A stretch of DNA of 64,000 nt from Candidatus Faecivicinus avistercoris (GCA_018716805.1 DVJL01000032.1:1-64000); one strand, 5' to 3'; numbered from the stretch's first letter, positions 1 through 9,695 are shown. Numbers and translations are program-made. The notes: generated by a model not told the origin, from the letters alone.

Positions 1-2
1 AC

Positions 3-533
3 AATTTCCTGCTGCTGGACGAGCCGACCAACCATCTGGACATGGACAGCCGCGAGGTGCTCGAGGATGCATTGGACGACTTCGACGGCACGATCCTGAC
101 CGTGTCCCACGACCGGTACTTCATCAACCGCGTCGCCAACCGCGTGATCGAAATGCGCCCGGACGGCGTGCGCGAATATCTCGGCAACTACGACGACTAC
201 CTCGCCAAGAAGCGCCTCGAGGCGGCGGGGGAGGATGCGCTGGCCGCGTCCGGCAAGACGCGCACGCAGCTCGACAAGGAGCGCAGGCGCGAGCGGCTCA
301 AGCAGGAGTCCGCCAAGCAGTTGAAGCGGCAGCTCGCGGAGGCCGAGCGCGCCATCGCCGATGCGGAAGCGCGCATTGCCGGGATGGAGGCGCGGATGGG
401 CGATCCGGAGATCTATCGCGACCCTGCCGCAGCGCAGGCGCTCGCGCGCGAACATCGCGAGGCAAAGGAAGCGCTCGACGCGCTCTATGAGGACTGGGCG
501 GCGCTTGAAGAAGCCGCCGCAGATGCGGAATAG
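3..533 (+). CDS. ABC-F family ATP-binding protein, C-terminal part (5' end outside the window)
   Basis: In-frame [22 protein letters not shown]...[22 protein letters not shown] (Walker B/H-loop of ABC-F) followed by a charged coiled-coil tail. Confidence 0.93.
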   Translation, partial: NFLLLDEPTNHLDMDSREVLEDALDDFDGTILTVSHDRYFINRVANRVIEMRPDGVREYLGNYDDYLAKKRLEAAGEDALAASGKTRTQLDKERRRERLKQESAKQLKRQLAEAERAIADAEARIAGMEARMGDPEIYRDPAAAQALAREHREAKEALDALYEDWAALEEAAADAE

Positions 534-626
534 CCTGTTTTTCCAAATTCACAAAGAGCTGTTCACCGCTGTGAAGCCCGGCGGCGCTGTTCCGGCGTCA
601 GGCGTTCTTTTATATGAAAATAAAGC

Positions 627-658
627 GGGGGACGCTTTCCAAACGGAAAGCGCCCCCC
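627..658 (-). terminator. Intrinsic (possibly bidirectional) terminator between the convergent ABC-F and DUF368 genes
   Basis: GGGGGACGCTTTCC-AAAC-GGAAAGCGCCCCCC stem followed on the minus strand by a U-rich tract. Confidence 0.75.
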
Positions 659-678
659 AAAATAATACGCTGTGCGCC

Positions 679-1515
679 TCACGCCTTTTCAGGCCGGTCG
701 ATCTTTGCGCACGCCCACGAGACGATCAGCGAGATCGCGCATCCGCCGACGATGCAGAGGAGGCAAGTCACCGCGTTGCCCACGCTGCTGGCAAAATCGG
801 TCGGGATGACCATGACCATGCTCGCCACGACGATGCCGATCAGCGCGTGCGAGAGCACCGAATGCCAGCGGGCAAACGCCGCATTGACCAATCGCGGCAG
901 CAAAAGCAGGCACAGCGCGACGCCGATGGCCAGCGGAATCAGCACCGACATCGACAGGCTCGAAATGCCGGCCAGCATCGGCTCGTAGAGGCCGAAGAAG
1001 ATCAGCAGCGTCGACGAACTCAGGCCGGGCACGACAAAGCTCAGGCCCCACATGATGCCGCAGAAGAGATATCCGGGGAATCCGGGCGCGATTTCAATGC
1101 CGCTCGCATGGCGAAACAGCAGAAGCAGGCTGAGCAGCGCCAGAAAGCCGATGATCATGGCGACGATCGACGAGCCCTTGCGTTCCTTTGCGCCGGCGTC
1201 CCGCCAAAGATCCGGCAACGTGCCCAGAATGAAGCCGACGAATGCACAGGTCACCGCATTGCTGTTCATTCCCATCAGCCAGCTGGCGATGCCGGACAGG
1301 CCGACAAAGCCGATCACCCCGCCCAATACAAAGAAACACAGCCGGACGCCGTCGGTTTTGAGCGCCTTAAAGGGGTGGGAGAGCAGGTTGATGATGGGAT
1401 TATACATCCCAAACGCCACGCAGAGCGCACCGCCGCTGACGCCGGGCAGGATCGCGCCAAAGCCAACGAGCACGCCCTTGAGCACCAGCAGGATGGGATC
1501 GATCAAACGGTTCAT
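679..1515 (-). CDS. DUF368 domain-containing polytopic membrane protein
   Basis: 278 aa; KGVLVGFGAILPGVSGGALCVAFGMY and WGLSFVVPGLSSSTLLIFFGLYEPM repeats typical of DUF368. Confidence 0.9.
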   Translation of the reverse strand: MNRLIDPILLVLKGVLVGFGAILPGVSGGALCVAFGMYNPIINLLSHPFKALKTDGVRLCFFVLGGVIGFVGLSGIASWLMGMNSNAVTCAFVGFILGTLPDLWRDAGAKERKGSSIVAMIIGFLALLSLLLLFRHASGIEIAPGFPGYLFCGIMWGLSFVVPGLSSSTLLIFFGLYEPMLAGISSLSMSVLIPLAIGVALCLLLLPRLVNAAFARWHSVLSHALIGIVVASMVMVIPTDFASSVGNAVTCLLCIVGGCAISLIVSWACAKIDRPEKA

Positions 1516-1620
1516 GGGTTCCGTTCACTCCTTTCACTATACGCATGGAATTGTAACATATCAAATTTGGATTTGGATTCAAATTCCCTGAGAAAACGAT
1601 TAGAAACAGGTGAATATTGC

Positions 1621-1654
1621 GAAAAACGGAGCCGATTGCTGGGATCGGCTCCGT
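1621..1654 (-). terminator. Intrinsic terminator of the trkA-end operon
   Basis: ACGGAGCCGAT...ATCGGCTCCGT stem followed by TTTTTC on the minus strand, just after the 1668 stop. Confidence 0.8.
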
Positions 1655-1667
1655 TAGCGTCTGGCGG

Positions 1668-2357
1668 TTACGGTTTTTCCACCCATTCGGTGAAGTTGTT
1701 CATCCGCGCCTTGTTGCCCGATATAAAGAGGATATCTCCGCGCTTGAATACATATTCCGGATTGACCGTCTCAATCAGGGAATTGTTCGTCTCCAGCGCG
1801 ATGATGTTGATGCCAAACCTGCCGCGCAGATTCACCGCGAGCACGGTTTTGCCGACGATCTTCTCGGGAATCTCCAATTTGGAGATGTTCAACTGGCGGC
1901 TCAGCTGGACGAAATCGAGGATCTTGGAGGTCTCCAGCTGATGCGCAAGGCGGACGGCCATGTCGTGCTCGGGATAGACCACCTTTGCGCCGAGCTTGGA
2001 GAGGATCTGCCCGTGCTCCAGGCTGGTGGCCTTGGCGATGACCGTCGGAATATTCAGGCTGACCAGATTGAGCGTCGTCAGGATCGATGTATCCAGCTGC
2101 TCGCCGATGCAGACGACCGCAATGTCGCAGTTCTGCATTCCGCACTCTTCGAGCGTCTTTTTGTCCAGCGTCTTGACGACGTAGGCATTGTCGGTGTACT
2201 CGCGCAGTTCGCGAACCTTCTCCTCATCCCGATCGATGACGATCAGGTCGGCTCCGGCGGTTCCCAGCTCGACGGCCAGCGCAAAGCCAAACCGGCCCAG
2301 TCCAACGATGCCGTAGGTGTCCTTTTCCTTCTTGGATTTATTGAACATGCGAATCAT
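1668..2357 (-). CDS. trkA: TrkA/KtrA-family K+ uptake regulatory subunit (RCK N and C domains)
   Basis: YGIVGLGRFGFALAVELGTAGADLIVIDRDEEKVREL Rossmann motif plus C-terminal TrkA-C. Confidence 0.93.
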   Translation of the reverse strand: MIRMFNKSKKEKDTYGIVGLGRFGFALAVELGTAGADLIVIDRDEEKVRELREYTDNAYVVKTLDKKTLEECGMQNCDIAVVCIGEQLDTSILTTLNLVSLNIPTVIAKATSLEHGQILSKLGAKVVYPEHDMAVRLAHQLETSKILDFVQLSRQLNISKLEIPEKIVGKTVLAVNLRGRFGINIIALETNNSLIETVNPEYVFKRGDILFISGNKARMNNFTEWVEKP

Positions 2358-2366
2358 CCTCCTGTA

Positions 2367-3665
2367 TTAGCCGATGGCGATGTTGCCGTCCGGATAGTTG
2401 GCGCGCTCGCCCCTCGCGAAATGCCACAGCGTGGCGATCGTCAGCGGGCCGAGGCGGCCAATGTACATGATCAGAATTGACAACAGCTTGCTGCCGTCCG
2501 ACAGCGTGGTCGTGATGCCCGTGGAGAGGCCGACCGTGCCGAATGCGCTCGTGACCTCGAACAGCGCCTGCATCATGGTGACATCGGAGTCCATGATCAG
2601 CATCAGGAACGTGCCCACGATGACGACGCTGAGCGCCAGCAGCGTGATGACCGCCGCCTTGCGGAAAGTCCCAACCGGCAGAGCATAGCGGAATCCCTTT
2701 TCAGAGCGGTTGGTCGCGGCGGCTTTGATGCCCTGGATCAGCGCAAACAGCGTGCTGGTCTTGATACCGCCGCCGGTCGATCCCGGAGAAGCGCCGATGA
2801 ACATCAGCACCGTCAGGACGAGCAGCCCCGCGTCGGTAAACTGCCCGAGCGAATAGGTAGAGAAGCCGGCCGTCCTCGCGGATACGCTGTGGAAAAACGC
2901 GCCCAGCCAGGTCACATTCTCCGTCAGTTTGAGCAGCACGGTTCCGACGACGATCAGCACGGCGCTGACGCTCAGCACGACCTTCGTATGCATCGAAAAC
3001 TTTTGCCAGCGGAAGCGCTTGCCGATGACTTCGCGGATGACCAGAAAGCCGATGCCGCCGAAAAAGATCAGCCCGCAGGTGACCAGATTGAGCAGCACGT
3101 CGCTCTGGTAGGGAATCAGGTTCTGGAAATTTCCCAGAATGTCGAAGCCGGAATTGTTGAACGCCGCCACCGAGTGAAACAGGCTGATGCCGATCGCGCG
3201 AAGCGGCGGATAGTCCTGCACGAACACGATGAAGCTGAGCACGGCGCCGGCCAGCTCAAAGGCGAGTGTCGTCAGGAATACGCTCTTGATGAACTTCACG
3301 GTACCCTTTCCGGAATCGAGGTTCATTGCCTCGCGGATGATGCTGCGCCCCTTCATGTTGACCTTGCGGCCGATGGCGAGGATCACGCCCGCGCCGACGG
3401 CCGTTACGCCGAGGCCGCCGATCTGGATGAGCGCCGCTAGGAAGAACTGCCCGAGCGGCGTGAAGGTGTCGCCTGCGTCAATGGCGATCAAGCCCGTGAC
3501 GCAGACGGCGCTGGTCGAGGTGTAGAGCGCGTCGATGTAGCGCACCGTCACGCCGTCCTGAATGCTGCACGGCAGCATCAGCAATCCGGAGCCCAGCAGG
3601 ATGACCAGCGCGAACCCCAATGCGATGATCCGGCCGGCGGGCTGTCGTTTAATCAATTTGAACAT
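2367..3665 (-). CDS. TrkH/KtrB-family K+ transporter
   Basis: TSTSAVCVTGL, NNSGFD, SARTAGFSTYSL, SPGSTGGGIKTST pore-loop motifs; 432 aa. Confidence 0.94.
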   Translation of the reverse strand: MFKLIKRQPAGRIIALGFALVILLGSGLLMLPCSIQDGVTVRYIDALYTSTSAVCVTGLIAIDAGDTFTPLGQFFLAALIQIGGLGVTAVGAGVILAIGRKVNMKGRSIIREAMNLDSGKGTVKFIKSVFLTTLAFELAGAVLSFIVFVQDYPPLRAIGISLFHSVAAFNNSGFDILGNFQNLIPYQSDVLLNLVTCGLIFFGGIGFLVIREVIGKRFRWQKFSMHTKVVLSVSAVLIVVGTVLLKLTENVTWLGAFFHSVSARTAGFSTYSLGQFTDAGLLVLTVLMFIGASPGSTGGGIKTSTLFALIQGIKAAATNRSEKGFRYALPVGTFRKAAVITLLALSVVIVGTFLMLIMDSDVTMMQALFEVTSAFGTVGLSTGITTTLSDGSKLLSILIMYIGRLGPLTIATLWHFARGERANYPDGNIAIG

Positions 3666-3681
3666 GGTTCACCTCATCGCG

Positions 3682-4989
3682 TCAAATGCCCCAAACGAGC
3701 CAGATGTAGACATAGCCGGCAAGCACGGCTGAGAGCGTAAACGGCACGCCGATGCGCAGGAAGTCGCGCAGCTTGACGGTCTCGCCGTTTTTGCGCAGGA
3801 TGCCGATGGCGGCGATGTTCGCCGACGCGCCGATGGGCGTGAGGTTTCCGCCGAGCGTCGCGCCGCTGAGCAGGCCAAAGTAGAACACATAGGGCGCGAC
3901 GCCCATCATCGCCGCGATGCCCTCCACGACCGGGAGCATTGTCGCGACATAGGGAATGTTGTCGATGAACGCCGACAGCACGACCGACGCGAACACGATC
4001 AGCGTATACAGCATGAACGGGTTGTTGCCCGCGACGTTGTAGAACAGCTCGGCCGCCGCGTCGATCACGCCCGCCGTCTTGATTCCCTCGATGACCATGA
4101 ACAGGCCGAACAGCAGAAGCAGCGTGTCGCGATCCAGCTCTTTGAGCACCTTCAGGAACGTTCCGCCCGAACGCCTGCGGATGCAGTCGCGAACGATGCC
4201 GATCAGGCACAGCGCGATGCAGACCAGACCGCTGCGCAGGCTGTAAACCGTCAAGAGCGCGCCGCCCTCCGGTTCGGGAAGGAAGGAGGCGACGATCAGC
4301 AGCGCGACGGTGCCGATCATCAGCGCGGAAGGGAAGTAGTCCGTGACCTCAGTCTCCACCTTTGTCGAAACCGGCTGAGTATCCCTGCGGAACAGCACCA
4401 GCAGCGCGATCAGCGATGCAAGCGCTCCCAGCTCGACGCCCCAGAAGATGCCCGGACGTCCCTGCATCCAGAAGAAGTCAAGGAAGTTCATGCCGGCATA
4501 TCCGCCCAGCAACATGCTGGTCGTATCGCCGACCATCGTCGCCGCACCCTGCAGGTTGGAGGAGACGGCGATGGCGATCAACACTGGCACCGGAGAAATT
4601 TTCAGCTTTTTGGAAATTGCCAATCCAACCGGCGCGACCATCAGCACCGTCGCGACGTTGTCGACGAACGCGCTGACGATTCCGGCAAACAGCGCCAATA
4701 CCGTGACCGCCCACTTGACGTTGGGCACCTTTACGATCAGCACTTCAGCCAGATAGGCGGGCATCCGGCTTTCGATGAACAGCGACACGATGCCCATCGT
4801 GCCCGCGATCATCATCAGCACGTTGTAGTCCACCGCGCCGAGCGCGTCCAGCGGCGTAAAATCGTACACGCCGAACAGTCCCAGCGCGATGAACACGACC
4901 GCGCTCGACAGCGCAATAACTGGCCGGTACTTCTGCAGCGCCAGCATCAGCGCATAGGTGATCAGAAAGATGACGAGAGCCAAGACCAT
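3682..4989 (-). CDS. SLC13/ArsB-NhaD-type ion transporter
   Basis: Polytopic ~435 aa (MVLALVIFLITYALMLALQKYRPVIALSS...; SAFVDNVATVLMVAPVGLAISKK; SAFIDNIPYVATMLPVV). Start trimmed from the 3682-5190 ORF to the Met in MVLALV. Confidence 0.85.
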   Translation of the reverse strand: MVLALVIFLITYALMLALQKYRPVIALSSAVVFIALGLFGVYDFTPLDALGAVDYNVLMMIAGTMGIVSLFIESRMPAYLAEVLIVKVPNVKWAVTVLALFAGIVSAFVDNVATVLMVAPVGLAISKKLKISPVPVLIAIAVSSNLQGAATMVGDTTSMLLGGYAGMNFLDFFWMQGRPGIFWGVELGALASLIALLVLFRRDTQPVSTKVETEVTDYFPSALMIGTVALLIVASFLPEPEGGALLTVYSLRSGLVCIALCLIGIVRDCIRRRSGGTFLKVLKELDRDTLLLLFGLFMVIEGIKTAGVIDAAAELFYNVAGNNPFMLYTLIVFASVVLSAFIDNIPYVATMLPVVEGIAAMMGVAPYVFYFGLLSGATLGGNLTPIGASANIAAIGILRKNGETVKLRDFLRIGVPFTLSAVLAGYVYIWLVWGI

Positions 4990-5011
4990 GGTAGTTCCTC
5001 CGATTCCGTTG

Positions 5012-5725
5012 TCATTTTCTTTCGAGGTCCTCCTCGACCATCCGGTATCCGACGCCCAGTTCGTTGAGGATGTACGGGTTGTCGCCCGGCTTGCTGCCGA
5101 ACTTTTTTCGGATATTGGCGATGTTGACCTGCAGCTTCTTCGTGCTGCCCGGATCGGTTTCGCCCCAGATGGCCTGTACGATGGAGGCATATGTCATCAC
5201 GCGCCCGGAATGCTCGGAGAGCAGGGCGACAATGTTGTATTCCGTCTGCGTCAGCTTGACTTCCTGGCCGTCGAGCAGAACCTGCCGGCTGGCGTAGTCG
5301 ATCATCAGCCCGCCGGCGATGAACTTGCCGTCCGGCTGCGCGCCGGCCGCCTGATGATGGCTGCGCAGCGCCGCGCGGACGCGCGCGATCAGCTCCGCCG
5401 TGCCGAACGGCTTGGTGATGTAGTCGTTTGCGCCGAAGTCGAGCGCAGCGACCTTGTCCTGCTCCGTCGTCCGGGCGGACAGCACGATGATCGGCGTCGC
5501 CGAGCGCGCGCGCACGGTGAGGATGAATTCGACGCCATCGCCGTCGGGCAGGCCGAGGTCGAGGATCACGAGATCCGGCGTGTGCGACAAAAACAGCGCG
5601 TGTCCCATGGCCCGCGTCCGCGCGGTCAGGACCTGATAGCCGTTTGTGACGAGCAGCGTCTCCAGAAAGCTCAGGATATTGGCTTCGTCCTCGATGACGA
5701 GAATCTTGAACTTATTATTGCCCAT
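5012..5725 (-). CDS. KdpE-like OmpR-family response regulator
   Basis: KILVIEDEANILSFLETLL...DLVILDLGLPDGDGVEFI...FGANDYITKPF...winged helix. Start trimmed to MGNNKFK. Confidence 0.9.
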   Translation of the reverse strand: MGNNKFKILVIEDEANILSFLETLLVTNGYQVLTARTRAMGHALFLSHTPDLVILDLGLPDGDGVEFILTVRARSATPIIVLSARTTEQDKVAALDFGANDYITKPFGTAELIARVRAALRSHHQAAGAQPDGKFIAGGLMIDYASRQVLLDGQEVKLTQTEYNIVALLSEHSGRVMTYASIVQAIWGETDPGSTKKLQVNIANIRKKFGSKPGDNPYILNELGVGYRMVEEDLERK

Positions 5726-6776
5726 GTTCGGCATCCTCCGTTTCGAGCGAAAAGCGGAAAGTCGTTCCGCGGCCGACCTTGCTTTCCGCGCGAATATCCC
5801 CGCCGTGCGCCCGAACGATCGTGGCACAGACGGACAGCCCGATTCCCATTCCGTGGCGGCCGTCGTCCGCCGCCGCCGTCTCGCGGTTGATGCTGCCGCT
5901 GAACAGCCCATCGAGCCGCTCCTTCGGAATCCCGCACCCATCGTCGATGACCTCGAAGATCGCGCGGTTTCCAAGAGTGAACACCCGCAGCACCAGCCGC
6001 GTCATGCCCTCCGCGTGGCGGACGGCGTTTTCCAGCAGGTTGATGATCACCTGTTCGATCAGGATCGAATCCATTGGGATCGTGATGAACGACTCCGGAA
6101 TCTCGACCTCGACCGGCTGGTCGGGGTAGTGCTTTCGGAACTTGACCAGCACGCTGTCGATCAGCTCCTCCAGCACCGTCGGCGTCTTTTTTACGGAGAC
6201 CTCGCCGGAGTCGATCCGCGTCACCGACAGCAGGTTTTCCACCATTCGGTTCAGCCACTTCGCATCGCTGCAGACCTCGCCCAGCAGCTTGATCTGCTGT
6301 TCCTTGTCCAGCGAATCGTAGTTTTCCATGATGGTCGAACAGGAGCCATAGATCGACGTCAGCGGCGTGCGCAGGTCATGCGAAACGGCGCGCAGCAAAT
6401 TGGCGCGCGTCTTTTCGCGCTCGCTCTCCGCGCGCATGCGCTCCTGCGCCTTGAGGTTGGTCGTCAGCGCGCTGGTCATCGCGGCGACGAAGAGCATGAC
6501 GACGCCGGAGAACACGTTCTCCGGCAGAGAGAAGCTCAACTCAAAATAGGGAAACGTGAATGCGTAGTTGACCGCAAGCACGCTGATGAGCGAGGCGGCA
6601 ATGCCCCAGACATAGCCGTGCGTCGACCGCGAAACCAGAAAGACCGCCATCACGAACACCACTGGCGCAATCGCCGCCGTATCGAACGCCCGCTGCATGA
6701 GCACGACGGCCGAAAAGGACGCAGCCAGAATGAGCAGCGTCAGCGCCATGTCGCGCATCCACTCCCGTGCCTTCAT
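5715..6776 (-). CDS. KdpD-like sensor histidine kinase with DUF4118 membrane domain, lacking the N-terminal KdpD/Usp cytoplasmic domains
   Basis: Four-TM DUF4118-like block, AVSHDLRTPLTSIYGS H-box, HGMGIGLSVCATIVRAHGG G-box; stop codon region overlaps the RR start. Confidence 0.88.
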   Translation of the reverse strand: MKAREWMRDMALTLLILAASFSAVVLMQRAFDTAAIAPVVFVMAVFLVSRSTHGYVWGIAASLISVLAVNYAFTFPYFELSFSLPENVFSGVVMLFVAAMTSALTTNLKAQERMRAESEREKTRANLLRAVSHDLRTPLTSIYGSCSTIMENYDSLDKEQQIKLLGEVCSDAKWLNRMVENLLSVTRIDSGEVSVKKTPTVLEELIDSVLVKFRKHYPDQPVEVEIPESFITIPMDSILIEQVIINLLENAVRHAEGMTRLVLRVFTLGNRAIFEVIDDGCGIPKERLDGLFSGSINRETAAADDGRHGMGIGLSVCATIVRAHGGDIRAESKVGRGTTFRFSLETEDAEHGQ

Positions 6777-6884
6777 GATCCCCCTCCTGAACACTGGCAT
6801 ACAGTATACCATGCCTGCGCCTAAGATTCAGCTAAGGAACGCGCCCCAATTGTGACGATGCAGTCAAGAATCGTTAAAGAACCG

Positions 6885-7511
6885 TCAGTCGAATGAATCG
6901 TCCGAGAGCAGCGCGTCGACCGAGGCGCGAACGCTGTCCCATCCGAAGCCGCGCCGCGCCAGCGCCTGCGACAGCTTCGCGCGGGCTTCGCGGCGGGGCA
7001 GGCCTTCATAGCGCTTGAGCAGCTTTTCCGCCACCCGGCGCGCCGCCGCCTGCTGCTGATCGTCGTCAAACGCCTCGAGCGCCGCATCCGCGTCCTCGTC
7101 TGAAATTCCCTTCGCCTTTAACTTCCGCCTGAGCGCATAGACGCCCACGGGCTTGTCCGCGCTCGATTCCGCGATGCGCCCGGCGATGCGCGCGTCGTCG
7201 ATCAGCCGGTTTTCGCGCAGCCGTTCGACGGCGGCTTCCACCGCGGGGCGGACGTAGCCCTTGTTCAGCAGCGCCCGCTCCAGCTCCCGCGCCGTCCGCG
7301 CGCGCGAATCGAGGGCGGTCAGCGCCGCCTCATAGGCGTCGGCAAGCTGGATCGCCGCGACGGAATCCTCGTAAGCCTGCGGATCGACCGCCTCGCCTTC
7401 GGCCAGCGGCCGCTTTTCAAAGTGCATCCTGCGCACGCGCAGCGCATCGCAGCCATCGAGCGCCACGATCACCACGCCGCGAAATTCGCGCAGCCCCGTT
7501 ACGATTCCCAT
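6885..7511 (-). CDS. recX: Regulatory protein RecX
   Basis: 208 aa; SRARTARELERALLNKGY...RLIDDARIAGRIAESSADKPVGVYALRRKLKAKGI three-helix RecX repeats. Confidence 0.88.
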   Translation of the reverse strand: MGIVTGLREFRGVVIVALDGCDALRVRRMHFEKRPLAEGEAVDPQAYEDSVAAIQLADAYEAALTALDSRARTARELERALLNKGYVRPAVEAAVERLRENRLIDDARIAGRIAESSADKPVGVYALRRKLKAKGISDEDADAALEAFDDDQQQAAARRVAEKLLKRYEGLPRREARAKLSQALARRGFGWDSVRASVDALLSDDSFD

Positions 7512-7614
7512 GGAAACACCTCAATTCTTTAAGTTGATTATACGCGGTTTTCCTTGACGAATCCAGAGTGTTTGTGTTATCATATAATATATGCTCAACT
7601 GGGAGGGATTGTCC

Positions 7615-8364
7615 ATGTCCGGACATAACAAATGGTCAACCATTAAAAATAAGAAGGCGAAGACCGACGCCGCAAAGGGCAAGATCTTTACCAAGATCGG
7701 CCGCGAAATCGTCATCGCCGTCAAGACGGGCGGCAGCGCCGATCCCGCGCTGAACAGCAAGCTGAAGGACGTCATCGCCAAGGCGAAGGCGGCCAACATG
7801 CCCAACGACAACATTCAGCGCTCGATCAAAAAAGCCGCCGGCGAAGGCGACGCGACGAACTACAAGGAGGTCACCTACGAGGGCTATGCGCCCTGCGGCG
7901 TGGCGGTGATCGTCGAGGTCGTCACGGACAATCTCAACCGGACCGCAAGCGAGATCCGCCACATCTTCGACAAGTGCGGCGGCAGCCTCGGCGCTTCCGG
8001 CTGCGTGAGCTGGAAGTTTGAGCGCAAGGGCGTGATCGTCATCGACAACTCCAAGAAGCTCGACGAGGATGAGCTGATGATGCTGGCGCTGGACTGCGGC
8101 GCGGCGGACGTCGAAATGGACGAGGACAGCGCCGTCATCTACACGGATCCCTCTGATTTCTCCTCCGTGCGCGACCAGCTCGAGGCCGCCGGCTGCACGT
8201 TCCTGTCGGCCGACCGCGCGATGGTGCCCACCACGACCGTGGAGATCAGCGATCCGGAATCCGTCGCCAAGGTCACGAAGCTGCTCGACTGGCTCGAGGA
8301 CTACGACGACGTGCAGGAAGTCTACCACGACGCCGATTTGCCCGACGAGGAAGAGGAAGAATAA
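7615..8364 (+). CDS. yebC: YebC/PmpR family transcription/translation factor
   Basis: MSGHNKWSTIKNKKAKTDAAKGKIFTKIGREI N-terminus and full-length match to the family pattern. Confidence 0.96.
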   Translation: MSGHNKWSTIKNKKAKTDAAKGKIFTKIGREIVIAVKTGGSADPALNSKLKDVIAKAKAANMPNDNIQRSIKKAAGEGDATNYKEVTYEGYAPCGVAVIVEVVTDNLNRTASEIRHIFDKCGGSLGASGCVSWKFERKGVIVIDNSKKLDEDELMMLALDCGAADVEMDEDSAVIYTDPSDFSSVRDQLEAAGCTFLSADRAMVPTTTVEISDPESVAKVTKLLDWLEDYDDVQEVYHDADLPDEEEEE

Positions 8365-8369
8365 GCGCA

Positions 8370-8521
8370 CAGGCGCAGATGGAAAGACGAGCTCGCTTAG
8401 GATGCCGATACAGTGGACAGCCTGTCATGGGGATGAGAAAGCTCGCAAGTCAGGAAAGCAAAGATTGCCACTGATTTTCATGTTATAGGGCGTTTTTGCA
8501 CCTCTGGGCTTTCAGCGCTCT
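8370..8521 (+). ncRNA. Candidate structured non-coding RNA (possibly raiA-motif-like)
   Basis: Intergenic segment ending in a strong terminator. Long-range complementarity AGG(A)TGC 8399-8405/GCACCT 8498-8503, CAGTGG 8411-8416/CCACTG 8468-8473 and CCTG/CAGG; no credible ORF. Family assignment is from memory only. Confidence 0.45.
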
Positions 8522-8548
8522 GGGACGCGGTTCACCGCGTCCCTTTTT
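8522..8548 (+). terminator. Intrinsic terminator
   Basis: GGGACGCGG-TTCA-CCGCGTCCC followed by TTTTT. Confidence 0.9.
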
Positions 8549-8572
8549 GAATACAGAGATGGGGGATTAGGA

Positions 8573-9289
8573 ATGAAGAGAAGGCTTGCAGCGCTTTTGT
8601 GCCTGCTGTTCTGTCTGGCGTACACCGCGCCCGCGCTGGCGGCACAGGACTACGAATGGACGGCGGACGACTATATCTGGACGATGCGCAGCAAGCGTGT
8701 CAACGGCGTGCCCATCGGCGACGCCATCGAGGCCGCCTTTGCCAATGTGGAATGGTCGGTAGCGACGGACGGGACGGACGTCTACGGCGTCTGCGAAGGC
8801 GGCGCGCCGGGAGATGATTTTTCCCTGCTCGTGCGCTTTACCAGCGAATTCAGCTTTGAGTTTGTTTCCTGCCAACGCAACGGGCGGGAGCTGGAGAATC
8901 CCTCGCAGCTGACGTTGGAAGCGCTGCAAACCTACGCGCAAAACCATCGCTGCGACGCCTGCGCCGGCCTTGGCTATACAGACGCCTGCATGAACTGCGC
9001 TGGTTCCGGTTTCGCTTTCGGCAAGCAGTGCTTGGCCTGCGGCGGCAGCGGACGCTATCTCTGCAAGGCCTGCCGGGGCTTCGGCGTGATGACGAGCGAC
9101 TACACGCGCGCGTGCCCCTTCTGCGACGGCACGGGCGCGAGCGGCGCCTGCTCTACTTGCGGCGGCAACTTGTACGTCCTTCAGTCCGGTATGCTGCTGT
9201 TGTGCCCGGACTGCACGGGCAGCGGCGTGACCACCTGCTCGGTATGCAGCCCTGCCGGCATCGCTTTGGGATATCTTGTAAACAGTTGA
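8573..9289 (+). CDS. Secreted protein with DnaJ-type CxxCxGxG zinc-finger-like repeats
   Basis: Signal peptide MKRRLAALLCLLFCLAYTAPALA; repeated CDACAGLG, CMNCAGSG, CLACGGSG, CKACRGFG, CPFCDGTG, CPDCTGSG; RBS GGGGG upstream. Confidence 0.85.
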   Translation: MKRRLAALLCLLFCLAYTAPALAAQDYEWTADDYIWTMRSKRVNGVPIGDAIEAAFANVEWSVATDGTDVYGVCEGGAPGDDFSLLVRFTSEFSFEFVSCQRNGRELENPSQLTLEALQTYAQNHRCDACAGLGYTDACMNCAGSGFAFGKQCLACGGSGRYLCKACRGFGVMTSDYTRACPFCDGTGASGACSTCGGNLYVLQSGMLLLCPDCTGSGVTTCSVCSPAGIALGYLVNS

Positions 9290-9314
9290 AAAAAGGCGGC
9301 TCCGGCAAGCGGCG

Positions 9315-9695
9315 TTACGCCTTGGGAAGCTCATAGGATTGCAGGCTTCTGCGGCAGCCATTTCGCTCGTAAAAGGGTTCTAGTCCGGGCTGCGCGCCGA
9401 AATAGAGCAGGGTAGGGGCATTTTCCCGCGCGAGGCGAAGCAGCTGGCTGCCAATTCCGCGCCGCCGGTATGCCGGGAGGACGAGCAGTTCTGTGATGGT
9501 TCCGAAATAGCAGCCGTCCGACAAAATGCGCAGGCAGCCGACGAGCTCGCCGCCATCGTGCGCGGTGATGTTGAGCGTCCGGGCGAGCGCCGCTTCCGTC
9601 CGTTCGAGGTCGTATTCGCCCGGCCAGACGCGGTTGACGAGCTTCAAAAACGCCTCAGCCGTCAGCGCGCCGTCGCCAACCTGATAGGAAATCAT
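9315..9695 (-). CDS. GNAT family N-acetyltransferase
   Basis: ITELLVLPAYRRRGIGSQLLRLARE acetyl-CoA binding motif; start trimmed to MISYQVG. Confidence 0.85.
   Translation of the reverse strand: MISYQVGDGALTAEAFLKLVNRVWPGEYDLERTEAALARTLNITAHDGGELVGCLRILSDGCYFGTITELLVLPAYRRRGIGSQLLRLARENAPTLLYFGAQPGLEPFYERNGCRRSLQSYELPKA

Noticed and set aside
361-1941. 526-aa plus-strand ORF opposite DUF368/trkA
   Set aside because: Compositionally biased (R/H/Q/D-rich) shadow ORF in GC-rich DNA; overlaps well-supported genes on the other strand.
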